64,000 nucleotides of DNA from positions 304,737 to 368,736 of the forward strand of contig MKVT01000020.1 in assembly GCA_001898935.1 (NCBI GenBank), given 5' to 3'. This document shows positions 7,267 to 17,973 of the stretch, piece by piece. Position 1 is the stretch's first letter, and every line of letters starts with the position of its first letter. The position numbers and the translations under genes were made by a program. Source of the stretch: Paludibacter sp. 47-17. GTDB taxonomy: Bacteria > Bacteroidota > Bacteroidia > Bacteroidales > Paludibacteraceae. The notes beneath the pieces were generated by a model. That model was given only the letters and a program-made list of their open reading frames with translations, had not been told where the DNA came from and did not search any database.

Positions 7267-9516
7267 ATGAAGCTGAACGAATTGGTGACTAAAACGATCG
7301 ACCTGCGTACGGGTACTGCCGGCGAAAAACGCAGGGAGATTCGGGAGTATTTTTTGAAAACCTGGGCTATCGACGAACAACTTTACACCCAGTTGCGTAC
7401 CGATGATGTATTTTATCACCGGGGCGATCCGTTGAGGCACATTTTGCTGTTCTACCTCGGCCATACGGCTGTGTTTTATATCAACAAATTTTTCCTGGCC
7501 GGTATGATCGACCTGCGTATCAATCCTTCGTTCGAATCGATTTTCGCGATCGGGGTGGATGAAATGAGTTGGGACGATCTGGACAATAATCATTATAACT
7601 GGCCTCCGGTGTCCGATGTAAGAGCCTATCGCGACAAGGCAAAGGAAGTCATTCTGAAGGTGATCGACGAAGCGCCCCTTGTCTTGCCCATCGATTGGGA
7701 GAGTCCGTTCTGGATCGTGATGATGGGAATCGAACACGAGCGTATCCACCTCGAAACTTCTTCGGTACTGATTCGTCAGTTGCCGCTGGATGAAGTGGTG
7801 GCGGGCCGGTTTGGCGAAATCTGTACCGACAGGGGCGAAGCTCCGGCCGAAAATCCCCTGGTGGATGTGGCAGGCTCCGGGCTGAAACTTGGTAAACCTG
7901 CCGGGCATCCCTATTATGGCTGGGACAATGAGTACGGTGCGCTTGAGGTAAAGCTGGCGGATTTCAAGGCTTCACAAATGCTGGTGTCGAACCGTGAATT
8001 CCTGGCTTTTGTGGAAGCTGGAGGCTACGATAATCCTGCTTACTGGACCGAAGAAGGATGGAACTGGAATTCGTTCCGGAAGCTGGGTATGCCTTTGTTC
8101 TGGCGCAACGATGCCGGTGGCTACCGGCTGCGCCTGGTAGCGGAGGAAATTGAAATGCCCTGGAGCTGGCCGGTGGAAGTGAATTACCTCGAAGCAAAAG
8201 CGTTTTGTAACTGGAAATCGGAACAGACAGGAAAAGTCTTCCGGTTGCCCACCGAAGCCGAATGGTACCGGATGGCCGGTTTGTCGCTCACCGACGATCA
8301 GCCGGTATGGGATACGGCTCCGGGAAATATCAACCTGGAGCACTTTGCCTCTCCCTGTCCGGTAAACCGTTTCCGGCAAGGCGATTTTTACGATGTGACC
8401 GGAAATGTGTGGCAGTGGACCGAAACGCCCATCACCGGCTATCCCGGGTTTAAAGTGCATCCTATGTACGACGATTTTTCGACCCCTACCTTCGATGGCA
8501 AACATAATCTTATCAAAGGCGGTTCGTGGATTTCGACCGGAAACGAAGCTACCTGTCATGCACGCTACGCTTTCCGCCGGCACTTCTATCAACATGCCGG
8601 CTTCCGGATGGTGCAATCCGATGTTCCGCTCGAAATCCATACCGATGCCTATGAAACCGATACCGAAGTCGCCATCTCCTGCGAAAACCAGTGGCAACCG
8701 CTTGTCCCGGCTCCTGTTGAGCCCGGAGCTCAGTTGTCGTTGTCGGGGCTGCCTGCCAACGTGTTGCCGTCCGAAACGGTTAAGCCCCGAAAGGGATTGC
8801 CGGTTTCCAATTTTCACGCCGATCTGGCCCGGCTTATTATCGCCGAATATGGTCATGAGCTCGGCTCGATGAGCGTACTCGACCTGAATGCCGATACCGG
8901 CCGGCTGGCTTTCGAGCTGGCTCCCTACGTGAAAGAACTTCTGGCCATCGACTTCTCCGCCCGCTTTATCCGGATGCCGATTCAACTTCAGGAACGGGGT
9001 TTTATGCGCTATATCGTCACCGACGAAAACGAACTGGTGTTCTACCGCGAAGTGGTACTGGCCGATACCGGTCTGGGAAAAGGCCGCGAACGCATCCGAT
9101 TCATGCAGGATAATGCCAACAACCTCAAGCCGCTGTATACTGGTTACGACCTCGTCATCCTGCCCAATGTGCTGGAAGAGCTGGTCGATCCTGTGAAGTT
9201 CCTGCGCGAAATTCATACCCGCCTCAATCCCGGCGGCCGGTTGGTGATTGCTTCGGATTACGATTGGTCGGGCGTGGGGACACAGGCCGGCATCCTACCT
9301 CCCCCGGGCAACGAACGCCAGCAACTGCTGCCAGGAGGATTTAAAAAAGATGGCGAACCGGTGACCTCGCTCGAGGGAATTACGGCTCTCCTTTCTGATT
9401 GGTTCGATAGCGGGAGGACACCGGTTGAACTGCTGCGTTACGAACGACTCAGTTCGCGGAAAACGCTGGTGCGGTTGTGCGAAGTGACGATGTGGCGTAA
9501 AAAGTCAGAGCAGTAA
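7267..9516 (+). CDS. ovoA: 5-histidylcysteine sulfoxide synthase / ovothiol synthase
   Basis: OvoA joins cysteine to C5 of histidine with O2 and non-heme iron, the first step to ovothiol. The 749-residue protein has three parts. A DinB-like iron domain (1-190) has His66 in YLGHTA and His157, His161 and Glu163 in HERIHLE (HX3HXE). An FGE-sulfatase-type domain (about 215-450) ends GGSWISTGNEA...HAGFRMVQ. A C-terminal SAM methyltransferase-like domain (about 530-745) carries the IDFSARFI stretch typical of OvoA. The glycine-rich SAM loop is altered (VLDLNADTGRLAFEL), so methyl transfer is less certain. TATCTTTG (7230-7237) is a -7 box. The 3' end overlaps the convergent GH110 gene by 12 nt. The C-S lyase OvoB is not nearby. 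Confidence 0.9.
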   Translation: MKLNELVTKTIDLRTGTAGEKRREIREYFLKTWAIDEQLYTQLRTDDVFYHRGDPLRHILLFYLGHTAVFYINKFFLAGMIDLRINPSFESIFAIGVDEMSWDDLDNNHYNWPPVSDVRAYRDKAKEVILKVIDEAPLVLPIDWESPFWIVMMGIEHERIHLETSSVLIRQLPLDEVVAGRFGEICTDRGEAPAENPLVDVAGSGLKLGKPAGHPYYGWDNEYGALEVKLADFKASQMLVSNREFLAFVEAGGYDNPAYWTEEGWNWNSFRKLGMPLFWRNDAGGYRLRLVAEEIEMPWSWPVEVNYLEAKAFCNWKSEQTGKVFRLPTEAEWYRMAGLSLTDDQPVWDTAPGNINLEHFASPCPVNRFRQGDFYDVTGNVWQWTETPITGYPGFKVHPMYDDFSTPTFDGKHNLIKGGSWISTGNEATCHARYAFRRHFYQHAGFRMVQSDVPLEIHTDAYETDTEVAISCENQWQPLVPAPVEPGAQLSLSGLPANVLPSETVKPRKGLPVSNFHADLARLIIAEYGHELGSMSVLDLNADTGRLAFELAPYVKELLAIDFSARFIRMPIQLQERGFMRYIVTDENELVFYREVVLADTGLGKGRERIRFMQDNANNLKPLYTGYDLVILPNVLEELVDPVKFLREIHTRLNPGGRLVIASDYDWSGVGTQAGILPPPGNERQQLLPGGFKKDGEPVTSLEGITALLSDWFDSGRTPVELLRYERLSSRKTLVRLCEVTMWRKKSEQ

Positions 9517-12255
9517 TTTCCGGTTAACTGTAGTTCCGGAATTGCTTATTCTCAATACGTAAATCCCTTGTGCAAGCTGCGTACAAGGGATTTTTACCGT
9601 ATTTCCGGTGCTTTTTAAGTCGCTTACCAATAGACCGTTGCTGCTGAAAAGCTGGAGGTGGTGAGGCTCCTGTGTAGGAACGAAGTGTACCATGACGATG
9701 CGAGTGTGACGATCGATGTGTACGGTGGGTGCTTCGTTCGTCGACGGTGAATGAACCGATGTGCTTACCGGGCGGCCATAAAATTCAATTTCGGCAATAT
9801 TACAAAAGCCGTTGGCGGGACTTACATAGCGCAAATACCTTCCGCTGGCGGCATTGTCGATCGCAATCGACTGATATTCGAAAGGAGGTGTGGAGGGTAC
9901 GGTATACAGTACGGTACGTGAAGCGAAGCTCGAACTGTTGGAGAGCTCAAAGATTCCGTTTTGCATGCGTTCTAAATGTTCGCTCCGGGGACAGTATCGG
10001 ATCGAATCGACCCGTGCGTTGACGGAGGCGCCCAAATCGATTCCGACCCAGCCTGTTGATGCCGGGGCATCGAAAAAGGTGTTCACATCGAAATCAAATA
10101 CCGCATCGCGCGTGGCCGACAGGTTGTTGTTCCACGACCCTGCCGTGCCAATCACCGTTCCGGTGAGCAGGTCGGGCTTCGGGCTCTCCTTTTCACTTCC
10201 GAAAATATTCACTTCGGCCAATGCGGCAGTCGAACCAAACGCTACTTTTACATAACGCACCTGCCGGCCTAAATTCCCGGTGTTGTAGTGCGATGCAACG
10301 GGGGCTTTGTTGTCGGTCTGATCAATTACTCGCGTCCAGGTTTCCCGGTTGGCCGATACTTCGATCCGGTATTTCCAAAACGCCGTCGGACCAAACTGAA
10401 GCTGGATCCGGTTTATATCGTAGGGTCTTCCCAAATCAACCATCCACCATTTTTCGGTATCGCCGGTAGCGGCTTTCCATTGCGAATTCGGTTGACCGTC
10501 GGCAGCTGCGTTTTTTGGGAAAGCGCTTTGCTCGGAACTCGCTTCAATCAGAGCTCCTTCCAGCGAAATAGCACCGGGCTGCAGCTTTTTATTCCCCTCG
10601 TACGTAATGCTGCCGCTGTTCGATAAATTTACATATGAATCGGCTGTGCCACTGCCCGCATGAACGATAGTGTTGTTGCGGAAAATGAGTTTCGCTACCG
10701 ACTTTCCCCCTACGGCCAGACCCGAGGCGATGTTGAACGTGTTTTTTTCGATGGTGATATGGGTATGTACATAACCGTTGTGCTGCGTATTGGTGGGGTC
10801 GAAATAAATCGCCGGACTGCCGCACTCGATAAAACGATTGTTACGGATAGTGAGGTTGGTTACCTTTCCCGATTCGTACCAGTTGGCTGCATCGCCCGAA
10901 ACATATATTCCGGCCATCTGCATGCGGAAGAAGGTGTTGTCTTCGATCACCGACCGCCGGCGGGTAGTGAGCAGCACACCCCGGGTGGGAACTCTCGAAA
11001 AATAATTCCGGCGTATCTCCACTTCCGGTGTCCAGGTAATGTTTTCAATCACTACGCCGCCCGGACGAGCCTGATAGGCAGTTAAATCGATCGCTTTGTC
11101 GAAGGTAAGGGTGATATGGTAATCGTCGTTGCGCTGCACCGCCGTAACCACAGCTGGCTCGATAGTCTGCAGCGTTGCCACATCCACGAATTCAATCGAA
11201 TCGCCCACGAAGAATGCATCGAAACCCCAGCTCTCGTGGTGCATAAATTTCACCTTTACTTGCTGCGATGAGAGGTAAGTCTGAATTTTCATGTAGGTGC
11301 CGTGTACATTGATCGGATCGTCGTGCGCACCCGAGAAGTACGAATCTTCAACTTTTAGCAAGCCTTTACAGCCCGATACCTGCAGAAAATCGGCAAATCC
11401 GGCATTGGTACGTCCCGAACCCTCTTCCGGAGCGAAACGGCAGCCAGTAAAGCTAAGGTTCTCGGAATACTGGCATACAATACCGAAATTGCCCATAAAG
11501 TACATTTTTACCGTATCGTAGGTTATATCTTTGCTTTTCAGGATAAATCCGGCCACCTGATCGCGAACCCCGTCGCGCATCTGGTAGGTATAACCCACTT
11601 TAACCGAAGGTAAGCTGCTGTAAGTGATTCTGATCCTGCGGTTGTCGAGAGCGGTAATTGCCGTGGCGTTGTCAGTGGGCGACCCCGTACGCCAGGTGAT
11701 GTCGCGCGCCGGATCGTACAGCTGTATCGGATTGTTGGTAGTAAACGCCCAACCGTATTCGCCTACCCAACGTAGTGTGGTGCCGCTTATCTGATAAGTG
11801 CTCGTCTCGTGCACCTTGTAGATTACTTCGTTCCCGTCAATCGATTCGACTGTCATCTCCGTGACACTCGGATCGGCTGCATCCACGGCAATATTCTGTA
11901 ATTTCACATTCTCACAGCCGTCGATTACCAGGCTGGTCATCTCTCCGTGCGTTATCAACCGCGCACCTTCCCCATCGATGGTAAGGTTGCGGATGTTTTT
12001 CAGGTGTATTCCTATATGCTTCAGGTTGTCGGTGCCCGAATTCCAGTTCATCGTGTTCGAAATATAGTATTTCTGTACCGTGGCCTGATTGCGCCGTAAT
12101 TCATAGGTCCCGCCCCCGAGCTTTATCACCGCCGGGGCGCCGTTGAGTAGCCTTGCCTGCTCGATGGCCTGTCGGATCACCTGAATGTCGTTTACTCCGT
12201 CGGGAGCTACCTGTATTACCTGCTGGGCACTCATTTGCAATGCAATACCCATCAT
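9505..12255 (-). CDS. GH110-like alpha-1,3-galactosidase with F5/8 C domains and T9SS tail
   Basis: The 916 residues (from the ATG at 12255) form a secreted multidomain enzyme. A right-handed beta helix (about 15-560) carries GAHDDPINVHGTYMKI (His311, Asp312, Asp313), the catalytic region of GH110 exo-alpha-galactosidases, plus CRFAPEEGSGR and an AGIYVSGDAANWYESG segment. Two discoidin (F5/8 type C) domains follow (about 565-690 and 700-830). The last ~75 residues (LQLFSSNGLLV...GIYVLRISNSG...KLLL) are a type A T9SS sorting domain. Reading upstream of the ATG restores a full signal peptide if translation begins at ATT 12297-12295, with no ATG available; see findings. The likely substrate is terminal alpha-galactose of glycans, by family. 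Confidence 0.82.
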   Translation of the reverse strand: MMGIALQMSAQQVIQVAPDGVNDIQVIRQAIEQARLLNGAPAVIKLGGGTYELRRNQATVQKYYISNTMNWNSGTDNLKHIGIHLKNIRNLTIDGEGARLITHGEMTSLVIDGCENVKLQNIAVDAADPSVTEMTVESIDGNEVIYKVHETSTYQISGTTLRWVGEYGWAFTTNNPIQLYDPARDITWRTGSPTDNATAITALDNRRIRITYSSLPSVKVGYTYQMRDGVRDQVAGFILKSKDITYDTVKMYFMGNFGIVCQYSENLSFTGCRFAPEEGSGRTNAGFADFLQVSGCKGLLKVEDSYFSGAHDDPINVHGTYMKIQTYLSSQQVKVKFMHHESWGFDAFFVGDSIEFVDVATLQTIEPAVVTAVQRNDDYHITLTFDKAIDLTAYQARPGGVVIENITWTPEVEIRRNYFSRVPTRGVLLTTRRRSVIEDNTFFRMQMAGIYVSGDAANWYESGKVTNLTIRNNRFIECGSPAIYFDPTNTQHNGYVHTHITIEKNTFNIASGLAVGGKSVAKLIFRNNTIVHAGSGTADSYVNLSNSGSITYEGNKKLQPGAISLEGALIEASSEQSAFPKNAAADGQPNSQWKAATGDTEKWWMVDLGRPYDINRIQLQFGPTAFWKYRIEVSANRETWTRVIDQTDNKAPVASHYNTGNLGRQVRYVKVAFGSTAALAEVNIFGSEKESPKPDLLTGTVIGTAGSWNNNLSATRDAVFDFDVNTFFDAPASTGWVGIDLGASVNARVDSIRYCPRSEHLERMQNGIFELSNSSSFASRTVLYTVPSTPPFEYQSIAIDNAASGRYLRYVSPANGFCNIAEIEFYGRPVSTSVHSPSTNEAPTVHIDRHTRIVMVHFVPTQEPHHLQLFSSNGLLVSDLKSTGNTVKIPCTQLAQGIYVLRISNSGTTVNRKLLL

Positions 12256-12401
12256 TACTGTGCAGATAAGTTGTTTGAATGCTGCGTGTGTTTTAATGCT
12301 GATGTGTGCTGATATATGTGTAAACTAAAAGGCTTTCAGTCTTATGGCTACAAAAGTAGAAATAATTGTCCGACCACACAACAATATCAAAGTAAAAATG
12401 A

Positions 12402-13850
<1,449 letters not shown>

Positions 13851-13958
13851 CGATAAGTCCGGACAATTGAATAATTGAAGGTTGCAGGCCTGTAATGAAT
13901 TTCCTTGCCGGCCGCGGATCGATTGGTCTCGTTCTCCTTAATGGGGGAAGGAGACCGG

Positions 13959-14417
13959 TTATCTGTCCAGCAGGTTGATATGTTTTACGATCAGTTGGAT
14001 CTGTCGCTCCTCCGACGGAGCTTCCATTACTTCCCGGATGATTTCCTGCTGTTGTTCCCTGCTCAGCGCTTCGAATTTCGACAGCACATCGGCATCGCGA
14101 AACGAACCCAGAATGTGTTGCTCCTGTACATTTTCCACATAATCGATCAGGTAAAGCTCTACCATCACCCGCTCGCCCGCCGTTTTCTGTATCGCCTTCC
14201 GCGTGGCGGCATTGACCGATAAAATCTTGTCCTTCCCCTTTAGCGGTGCCAGGTTCATTACGCCGATGGAATGTCCGTCGATGGTTCCGGTGACTTTCAG
14301 ATCGCCCCACTTTCCTTTCAGCTCGCGTGTGCCGGGAATCTGCAGAAAAAAGGTCCAGGCACCTTTGCCCTGCAGGTAAAGCAATTCGAGTTCTTGTTGA
14401 CAGATTAGCTGTTGCAT
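13959..14417 (-). CDS. DUF1905 / YdeI-OmpD-associated family protein
   Basis: The small cytoplasmic protein has 152 residues. The N-terminal half (GAWTFFLQIPGTRELKGKWGDLKVTGTIDGH...) resembles DUF1905, a small beta barrel. The C-terminal half (SFRDADVLSKFEALSREQQQEIIREVMEAPSEERQIQLIVKHI) is the helical YdeI/OmpD-associated ('bacteriocin-protection') domain. The molecular role of the family is not established. It stands alone, converging on tpl. Confidence 0.75.
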   Translation of the reverse strand: MQQLICQQELELLYLQGKGAWTFFLQIPGTRELKGKWGDLKVTGTIDGHSIGVMNLAPLKGKDKILSVNAATRKAIQKTAGERVMVELYLIDYVENVQEQHILGSFRDADVLSKFEALSREQQQEIIREVMEAPSEERQIQLIVKHINLLDR

Positions 14418-14671
14418 GATTTTTTTTCTTTGATTTCCAGGGTTTTAAAGGATTGATGCCTTCGTTTGAACAAAAGTGATGTCGCTTGTTCGATAGATGT
14501 ATTGTTTAAAGCAGACAATGGGTTTTTGTTGCTGAAAATAGAATGGGCGTAAAAATACGAAGTTTTCGTTTAAAAACGAACGGTTCAGGTTGATAATGGA
14601 TTGCGATAATTTATTTATTTTTACAGCCCCGTTACAAACTAGTTTCTGTCGGCTGAATTTGGAAAATAAAT

Positions 14672-15466
14672 ATGGAAGATTTTTACCTGCTCCCTCCTTC
14701 GCCCTTGCTGGCTGCCTATGTCAGACATTATTGGGTGCTGAAAACCCGTGGCGATGCATCGGCGCAGGTGCGCACGGTGCCCACGGGCATGATGAACCTG
14801 CTGTTTCACCGGGGAACCCAGCTTTTCTCGGTAGGCGAAAATGTGCTCCATCCCAGGGTGTTTCTGGGCGGACAGGAACGTACTTTTGCCGATCTGAAGT
14901 ATGACGGGCAGGTAAATATTATTTCGGTTGTGTTCCGGCCGGTTGGAGCAAAGGCATTTTTTAATCTGCCGGTCGATCGCATTACCGGATTACGGTTGAC
15001 GGCCGACGAGTTGGAGGATAAGGAATTTCGCGAGCTGGAAAAAATCATTATATCGACGGCTGACGACGGAGTGTGTATCCGGTTGATAGAGCAGTTTCTG
15101 CTCCGGCGTATGACAAAGCCAGCCACCCATAATCTGCAACGGATCGATACTGCCATACGGCTCATTAATGCCGGCGAGAACGATATGGCACTCCTGGCCG
15201 GGGCTGCTTGTCTGAGTACGAAACAGTTTACCCGGGTTTTTTCCGAATATACAGGAGCTCACCCGAAGGAATTTTCACGTGTGATTCGGTTTCAACGGGC
15301 GCTCCATCTGCTCGAAAACGACCCGCAGCTCAATATGGCTGCTCTCGCCTGCGAATGCGGTTACTTCGACCAATCGCATATGATCAGGGATTTTAAGGCG
15401 CTTTCGGGCTATACCCCGGGTGAGTACCTGGCAGCCTGTGTGCCTCATTCCGATTATTTTGGATGA
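14672..15466 (+). CDS. AraC family transcriptional regulator
   Basis: The 264-residue protein has an N-terminal sensory domain beginning PSPLLAAYVRHYW (DUF6597-type, about 1-120). A C-terminal double helix-turn-helix follows (about 160-255): MALLAGAACLSTKQFTRVFSEYTGAHPKEFSRVIRFQRAL, then ALACECGYFDQSHMIRDFKALSGYTPGEY. The ligand is unknown. It is monocistronic; the M28 peptidase downstream has its own promoter. The 254 nt upstream (14418-14671) are AT-rich and hold no recognisable element. Confidence 0.92.
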   Translation: MEDFYLLPPSPLLAAYVRHYWVLKTRGDASAQVRTVPTGMMNLLFHRGTQLFSVGENVLHPRVFLGGQERTFADLKYDGQVNIISVVFRPVGAKAFFNLPVDRITGLRLTADELEDKEFRELEKIIISTADDGVCIRLIEQFLLRRMTKPATHNLQRIDTAIRLINAGENDMALLAGAACLSTKQFTRVFSEYTGAHPKEFSRVIRFQRALHLLENDPQLNMAALACECGYFDQSHMIRDFKALSGYTPGEYLAACVPHSDYFG

Positions 15467-15486
15467 CGAATGTCCCTTTTTTACAA

Positions 15487-15515
15487 TTGCATGTTTTTCA
15501 AACGTTCTACTTTTG
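15487..15515 (+). promoter_or_regulatory. -33/-7 promoter for the M28 peptidase
   Basis: TTG (15487-15489), an 18-bp spacer and TACTTTTG (15508-15515) lie 28 nt before the ATG at 15543. Confidence 0.7.
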
Positions 15516-15542
15516 TTGCTTCAAGTTTAAAAATATTACAAC

Positions 15543-16805
15543 ATGAACAACCAATCAGTAGCTCAACAGGCGAAAACGCACCTGCAGGTGTTATGTTCCG
15601 AAATCGGCGAACGCCGGGTAGGAAGTGAGGCAAACCGTCAATCGACGGCGTATGCGGAAAAAGTATTGAAACAACTCGGCTGGCCGGTCGAAACTACCCG
15701 GCTGTCGGTGATCGACTGGCATACCGGCGGTGCATCGCTCACCAGTCGCGGACAGTCGTTCGAAGTGTTTTCGTCGCATTATGCCCGGGGATGTTCGGTA
15801 GAAGGCGAGTTGATTGCCGTCTCCTCCGTCAAGCAATTGGAGCAGGTCTCCATCCGGGATAAGATCGTACTGCTGCACGGTCCTATCGCCGCCGAACAAA
15901 TAGCACCCAAGAATTTCCCTTTCTGGAACCCCGATGAGCATCAGTATCTTATTGCATTGCTGGAAAAAGGTATGCCGAAAGCCTTGGTATGTGCCACCGA
16001 ACGAAATGCGGCTACGGCAGGTGGCGTGTATCCGTTCCCGCTGTTCGAGGATGGCGATTTCGATATTCCGTCGGTGTTTATGAAAGATACGGAAGGAGAG
16101 CGATTACTGACCGAAACAGGACAGATGGTGGAGCTGATTTCGCAGGCAAAGCGGATTCCGGAAACGGCATATAATGTGGTGGCAAAACGAAATAGGCCGA
16201 ATGCGGACGTCCTTCCCGGAGAAATTCGGCCGGTCGATTCCCCGGCTTCCGGCAAGCGAATCGTTATTACCGCCCATATCGATACCAAAATAGGGACCCC
16301 CGGCGCCATCGACAACGGCACCGGAGTTACCATACTGCTGCTGCTTGCCCGATTGCTCACCGAAACTTCCTGCCGCTATCCCATCGAGCTGGTGGTATTC
16401 AACGGCGAGGATTATTACGGAGCTCCCGGGCAGGTGAAATATATCGAGCAGAACGAAGGCCGTTTCGGCGATATCCTGTTGAATATCAATATCGACGGCG
16501 CCGGTTACCACGAAGGCCCCTCCTGTTTTTCTCCCTTTGGTCTGACAGACGAACTGCAGGCAGCCCTGCAGGAAGTACTTGCCGCTTCACCCGGAATCGT
16601 CGAAGGCCTTCCCTGGTACCAGGGCGACCACAGCGTCTTCCTTCAACAAGGCTGTGCTGCGGTTGCCGTCAGTTCCCATTGGTTTATCGAACATATGGAA
16701 AACCAGGAAATCACCCATACTCCCAAGGATAATCTGGAAATAGTGAATTATGAACGGGTGGCGGAATGTGCAATGGGAATTGCCGCTTTTATCAGTAAGC
16801 TGTAA
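15543..16805 (+). CDS. M28 family zinc metallopeptidase
   Basis: The 420-residue protein has the co-catalytic metal set of M28 aminopeptidases: His and Asp in TAHIDTKIGTPGAIDNGTG, the Glu pair in VFNGEDYYGAPGQ, an Asp in NINIDGAGYH and a late His in the SSHWFIEH region. A PA-like insert precedes the catalytic domain (about residues 90-215). No signal peptide or lipobox is visible, so it is probably cytoplasmic. The substrate is unknown. It is monocistronic. Confidence 0.87.
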   Translation: MNNQSVAQQAKTHLQVLCSEIGERRVGSEANRQSTAYAEKVLKQLGWPVETTRLSVIDWHTGGASLTSRGQSFEVFSSHYARGCSVEGELIAVSSVKQLEQVSIRDKIVLLHGPIAAEQIAPKNFPFWNPDEHQYLIALLEKGMPKALVCATERNAATAGGVYPFPLFEDGDFDIPSVFMKDTEGERLLTETGQMVELISQAKRIPETAYNVVAKRNRPNADVLPGEIRPVDSPASGKRIVITAHIDTKIGTPGAIDNGTGVTILLLLARLLTETSCRYPIELVVFNGEDYYGAPGQVKYIEQNEGRFGDILLNINIDGAGYHEGPSCFSPFGLTDELQAALQEVLAASPGIVEGLPWYQGDHSVFLQQGCAAVAVSSHWFIEHMENQEITHTPKDNLEIVNYERVAECAMGIAAFISKL

Positions 16806-16831
16806 TACATGGACTGATCACAGCCCTCACC

Positions 16832-17103
16832 TCATCGTTTGATAAATTTTACAGTCGTATAGTGCCCGTCGCTATTTATTTTCAGATAATAGACACCCTG
16901 AGCCAGGCCGGAGACATTTACTTTATCCGTCGAACCGTTATAAATTGCCGATGGTTGTTATAATAGTATTCCCGTCGTTTGGCTGATAATTTTTCATTGT
17001 CGTTATACTCGTAAAAACGAAGGTTGGAGTAGGTGTTTTCATAAGCAAATAAATTGTATGGTTGGATTAACAAATGAAATTCGAAGTGATTGATAGGCGA
17101 AGA
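16832..17103 (-). pseudogene. Decayed T9SS C-terminal sorting domain remnant
   Basis: Minus-strand translation ending at the TGA 16834-16832 reads NGSTDKVNVSGLAQGVYYLK, then INSDGHYTTVKFIKR*, a textbook type A T9SS sorting domain. Upstream it is broken by an in-frame TAA (16960-16958). A frameshift in an A5 run near 16990 switches to a second frame that reads FAYENTYSNLRFYEYNDNE back to about 17103. No start or preceding domain survives, so this is the 3' relic of a secreted protein gene. The rest of the gap (17104-17282) is AT-rich and I see nothing in it. Confidence 0.75.
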
Positions 17104-17282
17104 AATATTGACGTGCTACGCCCTGTTTATTCAGATGTTTTTTCTTCATTTTTGTTGCAGTCATCGTTAAAATTATCTTGCAGTTGCAATCGTTCAACTT
17201 ATTGATTTATAAGTTATTGGTCAAGAGAAAATGTGTAAGTTTAATATACTTTATCGGTGACTCAGGCTGAATTTTATTCACT

Positions 17283-17963
17283 TTAATCGCTCCCGTTAAA
17301 CCTGTAACCGATACCTGATTCAGTAATCAGTAGCTTTGGTTTAGACGGGTTATCTTCAATTTTTTTGCGAAGCTGAGCTATAAAAACCCGTAAGTATTGT
17401 GTTTGTTCAAGATATCCGTAACCCCATATTTCTTTCAAAATATAGGTATGGGTAAGTACACGACCTTCGTTTTTTGCCATCAAAGCCAATAGCGAAAACT
17501 CGGTGGAAGTGAGCTTGATAATTTCATTGTTTTTAAACGCTAAATGTTTCGACAAATCGACGCTTAAATTTCCAAATTGCATTAGTACATCCTGTTCCAG
17601 CGGTCGACTCTGACGAATCGCCACCCGAATACGTGCCATTAATTCACCGGTGCGGAAAGGTTTCGAGATGTAGTCGTTGGCACCATTATCCAAAGCCCGT
17701 ACAATATCGTCTTCCGATTTTCGCACCGAAAGAATAATGATCGGATGTTGATACCACTCGCGTAGTTTTTTAAGTACTTCAATACCATCCATATCGGGCA
17801 GACCCAAATCCAGAATAATGAGCGAGGGATTAAATGATGCTGCCATACCACAACCATCCTTACCGTTTCCAGACTCAATAATTTTATAGCCGTTTGCCGA
17901 AAGTGTGATTTCAAGTAAACGTCGTATCTGAATTTCATCATCAATAATCAGAATGCTGTCCAT
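17283..17963 (-). CDS. kdpE: KdpE-like response regulator
   Basis: The 226-residue OmpR/PhoB-type regulator has a receiver domain with phospho-acceptor Asp52 (ILDLGLPDMDG), Lys near 101 in NDYISKPF, and a C-terminal winged helix (about 130-225, LTSTEFSLLALMAKNEGRVLTHTYILKEIWG). The combination ADxx/YLEQTQYLRVFIAQLRKKIE is KdpE-like. It follows the sensor kinase by 10 nt. No kdpFABC operon is adjacent; the neighbouring potassium gene is trkH. Confidence 0.88.
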   Translation of the reverse strand: MDSILIIDDEIQIRRLLEITLSANGYKIIESGNGKDGCGMAASFNPSLIILDLGLPDMDGIEVLKKLREWYQHPIIILSVRKSEDDIVRALDNGANDYISKPFRTGELMARIRVAIRQSRPLEQDVLMQFGNLSVDLSKHLAFKNNEIIKLTSTEFSLLALMAKNEGRVLTHTYILKEIWGYGYLEQTQYLRVFIAQLRKKIEDNPSKPKLLITESGIGYRFNGSD

Positions 17964-17973
17964 CTTGTTTTGT

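Noticed and set aside
7972..9216. 414-codon minus-strand frame opposite ovoA
   Set aside because: A shadow of the ovoA codon pattern; the plus-strand protein matches a known family end to end.
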